Source: CALUOB01 sp944322305
Lineage (GTDB): Bacteria > Actinomycetota > Coriobacteriia > Coriobacteriales > Coriobacteriaceae
Assembly (NCBI GenBank): GCA_963931605.1
Contig: OZ007031.1
Span: forward strand, 2,328,412 to 2,392,411
Reading direction: 5' to 3'
Length of the DNA stretch: 64,000 bases
Part shown: in pieces, positions 1-8,805 of the stretch
Position numbering within the stretch: position 1 is the stretch's first letter
How the letters are laid out: each line of letters begins with the position of its first letter
Program-made: the position numbers and the translations under genes
Notes under the pieces: model-generated
The model's database searches: none
The model's input: the letters and a program-made list of their open reading frames with translations, nothing else
Told to the model about the DNA's origin: nothing

Positions 1-601
1 GCGCGGCGTCGCAGGCCTCGTTGCCCAAGGCTTTGACCCGCGCGGGGTCGAGCCCGTGGTAGAGGGCCAGGTCTCGCAGCCAGATGCGGGCGTTGCGGTC
101 GAGCCTGGTGTCGAAGACGCGCCAAGCCCGCCAGAAGCTTTGGAGCTTGTCAAAGGCCTCGGCTGCCGTGGCGCACCCCACGAGGTTGACGAGCTCGTAG
201 AGGTACACGAAGGCATAGGAGAGCGAGGTCTTTCGGACGGTGCCGGCGCGCACCTGCGCGCGCCAGGTGAAGTAGGTCCGCAGCTGACGGTCGGTCATGG
301 CCTGGTAGGTTGGGTAGTAGCGCTCGAAAGGGGCGTGCTCGGGGAAGCTGTCCTCGAAGTTCTCCATGAGGCGCGCCTGCTCGACGAACACCCAGCTCGC
401 CGGCGCGCCGAGCGCCTCGGGGCGCTGCGCCACCGCGCGCATCTTTCGGTAGGCGCCGGGCAGAAAGCCGCTCATTTGCGACGCAGTGCGCAGGATGGGC
501 TCGTCGCCGTACCTGGAGGCGGAGAAGTGCGCGCTCGCCTTGAGGCGGTCGCTGGCCATGATCTGCTCGATAATGCGCTCGACGTTGCTGCTGCGCGCCA
601 T
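1..601 (-). CDS. TerB-N-type domain protein, 3' end outside window
   Basis: This gene is read leftwards from an ATG at 599-601 and stays open for 200 codons to the window edge, so its C-terminus is missing. A clear GGGAGGAGGG ribosome site lies just before the ATG. Residues about 75-150 contain FVEQARLMENFEDSFPEHAP, then YPTYQAMTDRQLRTYFTWRA and YAFVYLYELVNLVG. A tyrosine/tryptophan-rich run ending in an L-Y-E-L-hydrophobic-N helix is typical of the TerB N-terminal domain, found in large proteins with TerB and TerB-C modules. The cellular role of that family is poorly defined, although TerB is linked to tellurite and stress operons. No signal peptide or membrane segment is visible. Family assignment is from motif memory and moderately sure; the function is unknown. 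Confidence 0.6.
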   Translation of the reverse strand, partial: MARSSNVERIIEQIMASDRLKASAHFSASRYGDEPILRTASQMSGFLPGAYRKMRAVAQRPEALGAPASWVFVEQARLMENFEDSFPEHAPFERYYPTYQAMTDRQLRTYFTWRAQVRAGTVRKTSLSYAFVYLYELVNLVGCATAAEAFDKLQSFWRAWRVFDTRLDRNARIWLRDLALYHGLDPARVKALGNEACDAA

Positions 602-889
602 GGCCCTCCTCCCGCGATGCGTGCGCCCGGCTGCTCACCGGCGATATGGGAACCATTCTACCATGGGGGCAAACACTTGTTCTTATCATCGCCGGGGAGA
701 TTGCGCACGGCCGCCCGGGGCGCGCCTGCCTCCTCGCGCGGGGCAGCAAGGCGGCCTGCGGGCCCTTCTCGCCCAAAGGCTGCGGCGCCTTGCCCCGATG
801 GGACGGTGGTTGCAGCCGGTCGCCCGACGCGCCTTTACCGCCGGCGGTTGTGGGTACCATGAGGTCATTGGCATAGGGGAGGAGCGGCT

Positions 890-1777
890 ATGCTCGCACT
901 TGACAGGGATCGCGCCCGCGAGGCGTTCAGGGCGTACGTCGACCCGTATGACATCACCCGGCAGCGCGTGATGCTGAAGGCGGATCACACCCGCCGCGTA
1001 ACGCTCGTCGCCGAGCGCATCGCGCGCGAGGAGGGTTTCTCGCCCGAAGACGTTGACCTTGCGTGGCTCGGCGGGCTTCTGCACGACATCGGGCGCTTCG
1101 AGCAGCTCCGCCGCTGGGACACCTTCGACGACACGCGCTCGGCAAGCCATGCGGCCCTGGGGGCCGACGTGCTCTTCGAGGGCGGCGCGCACGTGTGCGA
1201 CCCGGCCTTTGCCAACGCGCCGGCCCTTCCCGCCGCCCTCGCGGGGGACGGGGCGTTTCTCGCCCATATCCAGGCGCGGGGAGGTGTCCGCTGCTTTGTT
1301 GAGGACGCCTCCGGGGACGACGTGATACGCGCCATGGTTGCCTGCCACAGCGGCTTCAGGCTTCCCACCAGCTTGGATGACCGCACGCGGGCGCTGTGCC
1401 ACGTGGTGCGCGACGCCGACAAGATCGACATCCTGCGCACCGTGTGCGCCAGCTCGGTGGAGACGGTGCTGGGCATCAGCGAGGCGGAGTTCATGCACAG
1501 CCCCATATCGCCCGAGGCCATGGAGGCGTTCTACCACCACCGCACGCTCAAGCGCGAGGAGCGCGTGTACCCGGCCGACTACCTGGTGGGCTTGGCGAGC
1601 TTCGCCTTTGAGCTGGTGTATCCGGCGAGCATGCGCGTCGCCCGCGAGCAGGGGCACGTGTTCGAACCGTTCGAGAAGCCCTTCGGCATCGCGCGGCCCT
1701 TCGACTTCATGGCGGCGCGCGACGACCTTGCCCGGCTCGACCTGCACCTGCACGCCTGGATTGAAAGCCAAGCGTAA
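890..1777 (+). CDS. HD-domain metal-dependent phosphohydrolase
   Basis: A 295-residue cytosolic protein with an HD-type fold. The metal-binding signature is visible in order: DHTRRV near residue 28, then LLHDIGRFEQL near 63 (the His-Asp pair), CHSGF near 148, and VRDADKIDILR near 170. Proteins of this broad class remove phosphate groups from nucleotides or cyclic nucleotides; the sequence does not reveal the substrate. The chosen ATG at 890 has GGGGAGGAG six bases upstream. It is transcribed alone; the hydrogenase gene follows after 146 bases with its own -10-like element. HD family membership is secure; substrate and pathway are unknown. Confidence 0.8.
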   Translation: MLALDRDRAREAFRAYVDPYDITRQRVMLKADHTRRVTLVAERIAREEGFSPEDVDLAWLGGLLHDIGRFEQLRRWDTFDDTRSASHAALGADVLFEGGAHVCDPAFANAPALPAALAGDGAFLAHIQARGGVRCFVEDASGDDVIRAMVACHSGFRLPTSLDDRTRALCHVVRDADKIDILRTVCASSVETVLGISEAEFMHSPISPEAMEAFYHHRTLKREERVYPADYLVGLASFAFELVYPASMRVAREQGHVFEPFEKPFGIARPFDFMAARDDLARLDLHLHAWIESQA

Positions 1778-1839
1778 AGGATGGGGTGCTTCTCACCCGC
1801 CGTTTAGCCGTCTGGGCAGTGCGAGGGCGCTGCTGCCCG

Positions 1840-1845
1840 TATACT
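1840..1845 (+). promoter_or_regulatory. -10 element upstream of the hydrogenase gene
   Basis: TATACT lies 79 bases before the hydrogenase start. No good -35 hexamer is seen at 16-18 bases, as for several -10-like boxes in this window. This is a sequence match only. Confidence 0.4.
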
Positions 1846-1923
1846 GGTTGCAAGCAAGTTCGCGGCGCCCGCGCCCGGGTGTCGCAGCGCGCGCTGAGCG
1901 CGACGCGAAAGAGGGGAGCTGCC

Positions 1924-3537
1924 ATGGCCGATTCCATGCGCGGGGTGTACACGAGCCTCGCCAAGATCCGACGCACGGTGTTTCGCGAGGTTGCGCGCCT
2001 GGCCTACGAGGCTGAGGACGCATCCGACTACGCCGCGTTGGACGACCTGCCCTATCAGATCATCTCGGGCGACGTGGCGACGTACCGCGAGAGCGTCTTT
2101 TTGGAGCGCGCCGTGGTGAGCGAGCGCATCAGGCTCGCCATGGGCCTGCCCATGAAGGGCGCCGACCGACCGTTCCGCGTGTCGGACGGGGTGATTGAGG
2201 CAGCCAAGCCTGAGACCTACTACGAGCCGCCGCTCATCAACATCATCAGCTTCGCCTGCAACGCCTGCGCGGAGGAGTCCTACGTGGTGTCCAACCAGTG
2301 CCAGGGGTGCCTGGCGCACCCGTGCCGCGAGGTCTGCCCCAAGGGCGCCATCAGCTTTGTGGACAAGAAAGCCTACATCGACCAGGACAAGTGCATCCAC
2401 TGCGGGCGCTGCCAGAGCGTGTGCCCCTACACGGCCATCGTGCACCGCGAGCGTCCGTGCGCGGCGGCCTGCGGCATGAACGCCATCGGCTCGGACGACC
2501 AGGGGCGCGCCGTCATCGACTACGACAAGTGCGTGTCCTGCGGCCAGTGCCTGGTGAGCTGCCCCTTCGGCGCCATTGCCGACAAGAGCCAGATCTTCCA
2601 GATCATCCAGGCCATCAAGGCGGGCGAGGAGGTCATCGCCGCGGTGGCGCCTTCGTTCGTGGGCCAGTTCGGCGGGCGCGGCAACGTCGACAAGCTGCGC
2701 GCAGCCTTCAAGCAGCTGGGCTTCTTGGGCGTTGAGGAAGTGGCCATCGGCGCCGACCTGTGCGCCGTGCAGGAGGCCGGCTACTTCTTGGAAGAGGTGC
2801 CCGAGAAGATCCCCTTCATGGCCACGAGCTGCTGCCCGGCGTGGTCGGTGATGGCCAAAAAGGAGTTTCCCGATTTCGCCGACTGCGTGTCGATGGCGCT
2901 CACGCCCATGGTGCTGACCGCGCGCCTGATCCGCGAGCACCACCCCAAGGCCAAGATCGTCTTCGTTGGTCCGTGCGCTGCCAAGAAGCTTGAGGCCATG
3001 CGCAGGAGCGTGAAGAGCGAGGTGGACTTCGTGCTCACCTTCGAGGAGATGGCGGGCATGATGGAGGCCAAGGGGCTGGTGTACGCCAAGCTGAAGGGCG
3101 ACGGCTCGACCGACTTCGACGTGGCGAGCGCCGACGGGCGCGCCTTCGCGGTGGCCGGCGGCGTGGCGCGCGCCGTGGCGGACGCCATCCACAAGAAGCA
3201 CCCCGACCGCGAGGTTAAGATCGAAGCGGCGGAGGGGCTGGACAACTGCCGCAAGATGATGAAGCAAGCGGCCAAGGGCAAGTTCGACGGCTACCTGCTC
3301 GAGGGTATGGCCTGCCCCGGCGGCTGCGTTGCCGGCGCGGGCACTATCCAGGCGGTGAGCAAGACCACGGCCATGGTGAAGGCTTACGCCAAGAAGTCGC
3401 CGCACAAGCTCGCCACCGACAACATGTACAAGTCCTACATCGACGTGCTCGAGCGCGAGGCCGACGGCAAGCGCCACGAGGACGCCGTGGCCGAGACCTT
3501 CGAGGCGCAAAAGCCCCAGGGCGAGCGAGACGCGTAA
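1924..3537 (+). CDS. Monomeric [FeFe]-hydrogenase with ferredoxin-like domains
   Basis: A 537-residue cytosolic enzyme that interconverts protons and H2, presumably with ferredoxin. The N-terminal part carries Cys groups for [4Fe-4S] clusters: CQGC..PCREVC near 126-138, CIHCGRCQSVCP near 157-168 and CVSCGQCLVSCP near 203-214. The H-cluster motifs follow: TSCCPAW (301-307), GPCAAKKLEA (349-358) and EGMACPGGC near the C-terminus. The TSCCP form and short monomeric layout match the 'group B' hydrogenases of clostridia and actinobacteria rather than the TSCSPGW form of group A. I start at ATG 1924 because GAGGGGAG precedes it and family similarity begins there; the frame is open further upstream. 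Maturation genes hydEFG are not in the window. Enzyme class is sure; whether it evolves or takes up H2 is not. Confidence 0.9.
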   Translation: MADSMRGVYTSLAKIRRTVFREVARLAYEAEDASDYAALDDLPYQIISGDVATYRESVFLERAVVSERIRLAMGLPMKGADRPFRVSDGVIEAAKPETYYEPPLINIISFACNACAEESYVVSNQCQGCLAHPCREVCPKGAISFVDKKAYIDQDKCIHCGRCQSVCPYTAIVHRERPCAAACGMNAIGSDDQGRAVIDYDKCVSCGQCLVSCPFGAIADKSQIFQIIQAIKAGEEVIAAVAPSFVGQFGGRGNVDKLRAAFKQLGFLGVEEVAIGADLCAVQEAGYFLEEVPEKIPFMATSCCPAWSVMAKKEFPDFADCVSMALTPMVLTARLIREHHPKAKIVFVGPCAAKKLEAMRRSVKSEVDFVLTFEEMAGMMEAKGLVYAKLKGDGSTDFDVASADGRAFAVAGGVARAVADAIHKKHPDREVKIEAAEGLDNCRKMMKQAAKGKFDGYLLEGMACPGGCVAGAGTIQAVSKTTAMVKAYAKKSPHKLATDNMYKSYIDVLEREADGKRHEDAVAETFEAQKPQGERDA

Positions 3538-3579
3538 AGCTAGCGCGCTGTTGAGGCCGTGATCATCTACCGCACGGAG

Positions 3580-3647
3580 GGGCCCCGGACGATACGAACC
3601 CGAAATCCGCCCGATATCGGATTTCGGAACCGCATCGTCCGGGGCCC
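3580..3647. repeat. Long hairpin 1 (8-nt loop CCCGATAT)
   Basis: Outer arms GGGCCCCGGACGAT (3580-3593) and its exact complement (3634-3647) enclose a symmetric 6x6 internal loop. A perfect 10-bp inner stem follows (CCGAAATCCG 3600-3609, CGGATTTCGG 3618-3627), with loop CCCGATAT (3610-3617). It lies between the convergent hydrogenase and purL genes. No T-tract follows, so it is not a classic intrinsic terminator. See hairpin 2. Confidence 0.9.
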
Positions 3648-3709
3648 TGTGCGTTTGCACGCGAAAGCGATAGGGCGTGCGCCAGTAGCGCCGAAGCCGA
3701 TAACAACAA

Positions 3710-3777
3710 GGGCCGGGGGCAACAAGGTTCTGGATTTTGATATCGGGCAAAATCCAGGTTCTTGTTGCCCCCGGCCC
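3710..3777. repeat. Long hairpin 2 (8-nt loop ATATCGGG)
   Basis: Perfect 17-bp outer arms (GGGCCGGGGGCAACAAG at 3710-3726, complement at 3761-3777) enclose a symmetric GTT/GTT internal loop. A perfect 10-bp inner stem (3730-3739, 3748-3757) carries loop ATATCGGG (3740-3747). The total length of 68 bases equals hairpin 1, and the loop is the exact reverse complement of hairpin 1's loop. The two are inverted copies of one design with different stem sequences. Confidence 0.9.
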
Positions 3778-3820
3778 GGGCGTTTAGGAAGCAACCCCGC
3801 GCTTTGCGGTGGCTTGGCGC

Positions 3821-6800
3821 TTACGAGAAGTACGCCACGCCGCCCTCGAAGACGGGCATGAACTTCTCGCCGGGGACGTTTTGGTACAGTCCGTTGCCGC
3901 GGCGCTCAACGTGGCCCATCTTGCCGAACACGCGGCCGTCGGGGCTCGTGATGCCCTCGATGGCCCAGACGCTGCCGTTGGGGTTCACGTCGAGGTTCAT
4001 GGACGGGCGGCCCGCTGCGTCAACGTACTGCGTGGCGATCTGGCCGCCTTCGCGCAGTTCGGAGAGCACCTGGTCGTTGGCTACGAAGCGGCCCTCGCCG
4101 TGGCTGATGGCAACCGTGTAGATCTCGCCGGGCTTGCAGGCCGAGAGCCAAGGCGAGAGGTCGCTTGCCACGCGCGTGCGCACCAGGCGGCTCTGGTGGC
4201 GCGCGATGGTGTTGAACGTGAGCGTGGGAGCATCGGCCGTGGCGTCCACGATGTCGCCGTAAGGGACGAGGCCGAGCTTCACGAGCGCCTGGAAGCCGTT
4301 GCAGATGCCGAGCATGAGGCCGTCGCGGTTCTGTAAAAGGTCGCGCACCGCCTCGGTGACCTCGGGCGCGCGGAAGAAGGCGGTGATGAACTTGGCGGAG
4401 CCGTCGGGCTCGTCGCCGCCGGAGAAGCCGCCGGGGATCATGACGATCTGGCTGGCGCGGATGCGGCGCGCGAGCTCGTGCGCGCTCTCGGCCACGGCCT
4501 CGGGCGTGAGGTTGTTGATTACGAAGGTATCCGCCACGGCGCCCGCCGCACGGAAGGCGCGCGCCGAGTCGTACTCGCAGTTGTTGCCCGGGAAGACGGG
4601 GATGATCACGCGCGGGCGCGCGAACTTCTCGCTGGAGTAGACGTGGGGTACCTCGGCGTGGAAGGTGACGGCCTCGACCGGCGCTGCCTCCGCGGCGGCG
4701 TCGCCCGCCGTGCGGTAGGGGAACACGCTTTCGATGGCGCCCTCCCAAGCTTCCTGCAGCTCGGCGAGGTTGATCTCCTCGCCGCCCAGAGTGAGCGTGT
4801 AAGCCGCGCAGGTCTGGCCGACCTCGTGCACATGGATGGCGTCCGTGTGCTCCGGGATCTCCGCGCCGTCGGCAAGCTCGATGATGAAGCTGCCGTAGGC
4901 GGGCGCGAACTGGGTGTCCACCGGCACGTGGCTGTCGACGGCGAGGCCGATCCGGTTGCCGACGCACATCTTGAACATGGCCTCGGCCGCACTGCCGTAG
5001 CCAGGCGTCGAGATGGCGAGCGCCGCGCCCTCCTGCGTGAGCTGCTCAACCACGTGGAAGACCTCGAGCAAGCCGGCGGGATCGGGACGCCAGTCGGCGC
5101 CGTAGACCGCCGGATCGATGCAGACGACGCGGTGCCCGGCGCCCTTGAACTCGGGGGAGACCACGTTTTCGATCGACCCGGTGGCGACCGCGAAGCTCAC
5201 GAGGGTGGGCGGCACGTCGAGGTCCTCGAAGCTGCCGGACATGGAGTCCTTGCCGCCGATGGAGCCCACGCCCAAGTCGACCTGCGCCATGAGGGCGCCG
5301 AGGACTGAGGCCACCGGCTTGCCCCAGCGCTCGGGCTCGGTGCGCAGGCGCTCGAAGTACTCCTGGAAGGTGAGGTAGGCGCGCTTGCGCGAGAAGCCCG
5401 TGGCGACGAGCTTGGAGAGGCTCTCGACCACGGCGAGGTACGCGCCGGCGAACTGGTTGGCGCTCGAGAGGTAGGGGTTGAAGCCCCACGCCATGGCCGA
5501 GCAGGTGGTGGTCTCGCCCGTAACGGGGAACTTGGCGACCATGGCCTGCGCGGGGGCGAGCTGCGTGGCGCCGCCGAAGGGCATGAGCACCGTGCCCGCG
5601 CCGATGGTGGAGTCGAAGCGCTCGGCGAGGCCCTTGTTCGAGGCGACGTTGAGGTCGGTCACGAGCGAGCGCATGCGCTCGGCAACGCTTGCGCCCGACC
5701 ACGCAGGCTGCCACGAGCCCTGCGCCTCAACGTGCGCGGCCTGGTGCTTGGGGGCGCCGTTGGAGGCGAGGAAGGCGCGGGAGAGGTCCACGATGGCGTC
5801 GCCGTTCCAGCGGATGCGCACGCGCGGCTCCTCGGTGACGGTGGCCACAACGGTTGCCTCGAGGTTCTCCTCGCGTGCGTAGCCCATGAACTCGTCCACA
5901 TCCTCGGCGGCGAGTGCCACGGCCATGCGCTCCTGGCTCTCGGAGATGGCCAGCTCCGTGCCGTCGAGGCCCTCGTACTTCTTGGGGACGCGGTTCAGGT
6001 CGATGTCGAGACCGTCAGCCAGCTCTCCGATGGCTACCGAGACGCCGCCGGCGCCGAAGTCGTTGCAGCGCTTGATGAGGCGGCAGGCGTCCTCGCGACG
6101 GAACAGGCGCTGGAGCTTGCGCTCCATGGGGGCGTTGCCCTTCTGCACCTCGGCGCCGTCCTTCTCGATGGATTCGACGTTGTGCGCCTTGGAGGAGCCG
6201 GTGGCGCCGCCGATGCCGTCGCGGCCGGTGCGCCCGCCGAGCAGCACGATCTTGTCGCCCGGGGCCGGGCACTCGCGGCGCACGTGGGAGGCCGGCGTGG
6301 CGCCTACCACGGCGCCGATCTCCATGCGCTTGGCCACGTATCCGGGGTGGTAGAGCTCGGAGACCTGGCCGGTGGCCAAGCCGATCTGGTTGCCGTAGGA
6401 GGAGTAGCCGGCTGCGGCGGTGGTCACGATCTTACGCTGCGGCAGCTTGCCGGGAAGCGTCTCGGACACGGGCACCGTGGGGTCGGCCGCGCCGGTGACG
6501 CGCATGGCCTGGTAAACGTAGCTGCGGCCGGAGAGGGGGTCGCGGATGGCGCCGCCGATGCAGGTGGCCGCGCCGCCGAAGGGCTCGATCTCGGTGGGGT
6601 GGTTGTGGGTCTCGTTTTTGAAGAGGAAGAGCCAGTCCTGATCCTCGCCGTCGACGTCCACGGTGACCTTGACCGTGCAGGCGTTGATCTCCTCGGACTC
6701 GTCCAGGCCGGTGAGCTGGCCGTTCGCCTTGAGGTACTTGGCGCCGATGGTGCCCATGTCCATCAGGCACACGGGCTTGTCCTCGCGCCCGAGCTCGCGG

Positions 6801-7615
6801 CGCATCTCGAGGTAGCGGTCGAAGGCCTCCTGCACCACGGCGTCGTCGATGGTCACCTCGTCAAGCACGGTGCCGAAGGTGGTGTGGCGGCAGTGGTCCG
6901 ACCAGTAGGTGTCGATGACCTTGATCTCGGTGATGGTGGGGTCGCGCTGCTCGCCGGCGAAGTACTCCTGGCAGAAGCGGATGTCGGCAAGGTCCATGGC
7001 CAGGCCGCGCTCGGCGATGAACGCGGCCAGCGCGGCCTCGTCCAGGTCGCGGAAGCCGTTGAGAACCTCGACCGGCTCGGGCTCGGGAACGGCGGTGGCG
7101 AGCGTGTCGCGCAGCGCCAGGTTGGTCTCGCGGCACTCCACGGGGTTGATCACGTAGCGCTTGATGGCTTCGAGCGTCTCGGGGGCGAGGTCGCAGCCGA
7201 TGACGTAGAGCTTGGCGCAGCGCACGGCGGGGCGCTCGCCGCAGGAGATGAGCTGCACGCACTCGGCGGCGGAGTCGGCGCGCTGGTCGAACTGGCCGGG
7301 CAGCGACTCCACGGCGAAGAGCTCTGTGTTTGCGGGGACGGCGGTGATGCCCTCGCCCGAGCCGGCCGCGCCGAGCTGTGCGCCCGCTACGGGCAGCTCG
7401 CGGGACACGACGTCGACCTGCGGCTCGGAGAACACCACCGGGACGCACTGGTCGAAGAGCTCCTCGGAGATGCCCTCGACGTCGTAGACGTTGATGACGC
7501 GCAGCGTCGCCGCCTGCGGCAGGCCGTCGGGGATGACCGTGTGCAGCTCGCCGAGGAGCTGCTGCGCCTCAACGTCGAATCCGGGTTTCTTCTCTACGTA
7601 GATGCGAGAGACCAT
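3821..7615 (-). CDS. purL: Phosphoribosylformylglycinamidine synthase, fused PurL-PurQ form
   Basis: A 1264-residue enzyme of purine synthesis. It converts FGAR, ATP and glutamine to FGAM (step 4), with synthetase and glutaminase parts in one chain. The ATP-grasp-like PurL core shows WSDHCRHTTF near residue 240, NETHNHPTEIEPFGGA near 315 and GGKDSMSG near 785. The C-terminal glutaminase starts near RPRVIIPVFPGNNCEYDSAR, has the nucleophile in GICNGFQ and ends at the stop codon. The length fits the single-chain form seen in clostridia and coriobacteria rather than split purL/purQ/purS. The ATG at 7615 has AGAAGGGCAGG upstream. It stands alone, convergent with the hydrogenase gene; no purine riboswitch was recognised in the 374 bases before it. 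Assignment is secure. Confidence 0.95.
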   Translation of the reverse strand: MVSRIYVEKKPGFDVEAQQLLGELHTVIPDGLPQAATLRVINVYDVEGISEELFDQCVPVVFSEPQVDVVSRELPVAGAQLGAAGSGEGITAVPANTELFAVESLPGQFDQRADSAAECVQLISCGERPAVRCAKLYVIGCDLAPETLEAIKRYVINPVECRETNLALRDTLATAVPEPEPVEVLNGFRDLDEAALAAFIAERGLAMDLADIRFCQEYFAGEQRDPTITEIKVIDTYWSDHCRHTTFGTVLDEVTIDDAVVQEAFDRYLEMRRELGREDKPVCLMDMGTIGAKYLKANGQLTGLDESEEINACTVKVTVDVDGEDQDWLFLFKNETHNHPTEIEPFGGAATCIGGAIRDPLSGRSYVYQAMRVTGAADPTVPVSETLPGKLPQRKIVTTAAAGYSSYGNQIGLATGQVSELYHPGYVAKRMEIGAVVGATPASHVRRECPAPGDKIVLLGGRTGRDGIGGATGSSKAHNVESIEKDGAEVQKGNAPMERKLQRLFRREDACRLIKRCNDFGAGGVSVAIGELADGLDIDLNRVPKKYEGLDGTELAISESQERMAVALAAEDVDEFMGYAREENLEATVVATVTEEPRVRIRWNGDAIVDLSRAFLASNGAPKHQAAHVEAQGSWQPAWSGASVAERMRSLVTDLNVASNKGLAERFDSTIGAGTVLMPFGGATQLAPAQAMVAKFPVTGETTTCSAMAWGFNPYLSSANQFAGAYLAVVESLSKLVATGFSRKRAYLTFQEYFERLRTEPERWGKPVASVLGALMAQVDLGVGSIGGKDSMSGSFEDLDVPPTLVSFAVATGSIENVVSPEFKGAGHRVVCIDPAVYGADWRPDPAGLLEVFHVVEQLTQEGAALAISTPGYGSAAEAMFKMCVGNRIGLAVDSHVPVDTQFAPAYGSFIIELADGAEIPEHTDAIHVHEVGQTCAAYTLTLGGEEINLAELQEAWEGAIESVFPYRTAGDAAAEAAPVEAVTFHAEVPHVYSSEKFARPRVIIPVFPGNNCEYDSARAFRAAGAVADTFVINNLTPEAVAESAHELARRIRASQIVMIPGGFSGGDEPDGSAKFITAFFRAPEVTEAVRDLLQNRDGLMLGICNGFQALVKLGLVPYGDIVDATADAPTLTFNTIARHQSRLVRTRVASDLSPWLSACKPGEIYTVAISHGEGRFVANDQVLSELREGGQIATQYVDAAGRPSMNLDVNPNGSVWAIEGITSPDGRVFGKMGHVERRGNGLYQNVPGEKFMPVFEGGVAYFS

Positions 7616-7989
7616 GGTGCCTGCCCTTCTGCGTGCGGTTGCGGTTTGCCGGCAGCGGTCGCGCGCCTCAGGGATCTACCCTGCGCGCCGCCTTCAGCCG
7701 GGGATACGAGTACCGCCCTAATGATACGGCAACGTTGCGGGCGTGCGCGGCGCGGCGCGGAACTCGCGGCATCCCCACGAAGGGAGCCGGCGCGGTGTCG
7801 GCGACGACGGGCACGGTGGCGCGTTGCGCGTGTGAGGGGATATTTATCATCCAAGATGCAACGAATACGGTCGGTGCTGAAAAAATGCTTAGTAAGTTGC
7901 GATTTGTTCTATATGAAATGACTATAGTTTAATTTCGTGCGAAGCCGGCTGTTCGGGGCGATAAAGCTTCGCGGAGGAAAGAGGTCGGG
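7616..7989. other. Divergent intergenic region with an AT-rich patch
   Basis: 374 bases separate the divergent purL and carbonic-anhydrase-like genes. Positions about 7830-7935 are strikingly AT-rich against the GC-rich background and include TATAGT at 7923-7928, 62 bases before the rightward start. A -35 at proper spacing is not convincing. I see no gene, tRNA or recognisable riboswitch here. Confidence 0.5.
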
Positions 7990-8541
7990 ATGGAATACCC
8001 CCAACGCATTGTCAACATGTTGCGGCGCAACCAAGGATACGTAGAAGCGCGTGCGCGCAGAAGGAAGCCCGACCTGTCGGGATCGTGGTGCAAAACGGTC
8101 GTGGTTTGCGACGCGCTTCCCGGCTTGCCGCGCGAGGCGCTCGAGGCGCTGGGTCTCGAGCTGGGCGAGGTCGTGCTCGTCTCGGTTGCCGGGGCGGTGG
8201 CCGACGCCGTTTACGGCGAGGTCGCCCGCTCGGTGCTTGCCGCGGTTGCGCGCTACCAGGTGATGGACGTCATAGTGGTGGGCCGCGACGGCGCCGCCCC
8301 GGCCGAGGCAGGCCTGATCGCGGCTGAGCTGGTGGATGCGGGGCTTTCGCCTGCGTATCTGGAGCGCATCGTGCGCAGCGACGCCGGCGCAGCGCGCGTG
8401 GTCGAAGAGTGCCGCACCTGCGACCAGATGGTGCGCAAGACGGTGTATTTGCTGCGCAACCATCCGTTGGTGCCGCGCACAGTGAGCGTGTGGGGCTTTG
8501 CGCTGGAGCCGGAGAGCGGCCGCGTGCGCGCGGTGCAGTAG
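7990..8541 (+). CDS. Beta-carbonic-anhydrase-like protein lacking zinc ligands
   Basis: A 183-residue cytosolic protein. The central strand-helix pattern and the C-terminus (MVRKTVYLLRNHPLVPRTV, then GFALEPESGRVRAV) resemble the end of small beta-carbonic anhydrases, where a helix, R-x-H/S-P-L-(I/V)-P, and G-F-x-hydrophobic-x-x-x-(T/S)-G-(K/R) are typical. A Cys-Asp pair (VVVCDALPG, near residue 38) sits where the first zinc Cys and dyad Asp occur. The expected His-x-x-Cys stretch after the central strand is replaced by VGRDG near residue 97, so two of three protein zinc ligands are absent. It is therefore probably not a carbonic anhydrase, or is a pseudoenzyme. The start has GGAGGAAAGAGG upstream. 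The fold assignment is from motif memory and moderately sure; no function is claimed. Confidence 0.5.
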   Translation: MEYPQRIVNMLRRNQGYVEARARRRKPDLSGSWCKTVVVCDALPGLPREALEALGLELGEVVLVSVAGAVADAVYGEVARSVLAAVARYQVMDVIVVGRDGAAPAEAGLIAAELVDAGLSPAYLERIVRSDAGAARVVEECRTCDQMVRKTVYLLRNHPLVPRTVSVWGFALEPESGRVRAVQ

Positions 8542-8805
8542 ATCGGATCGAGGCAGATGCAGAGCCAGCACGAAAGAGGCGCAGGCAGCGGAAGCTCATA
8601 GGGGTGGGCCGACAGCCGACGCGGCTGCCCGTCGCTCCTCCCGCACCGTGCGCGATTCTCGACCGCGGCCCCGCGGCGCGCCCCGCTCCGTAGTTTTCTT
8701 GAACGCGCGGGCGCCTGCGCGCCCTGTGCTACCATGAGCTTCTATGGAACGCGGGTCGCGTGCTGGCCGCGCGCGGCCGAGGCCATTACCTAAGGGGTTG
8801 CGATC

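Noticed and set aside
1786..1923. N-terminal extension of the hydrogenase to 1786
   Set aside because: The extra 46 residues show no similarity and cross a -10 element; a good ribosome site precedes ATG 1924.
3538..3820. tRNA gene between the hydrogenase and purL
   Set aside because: The strong stems here are long hairpins without cloverleaf arms or a T-loop sequence. No tRNA was found in the window.
7616..7989. Purine riboswitch before purL
   Set aside because: No conserved three-way junction with the purine-type loops was found on the minus strand.
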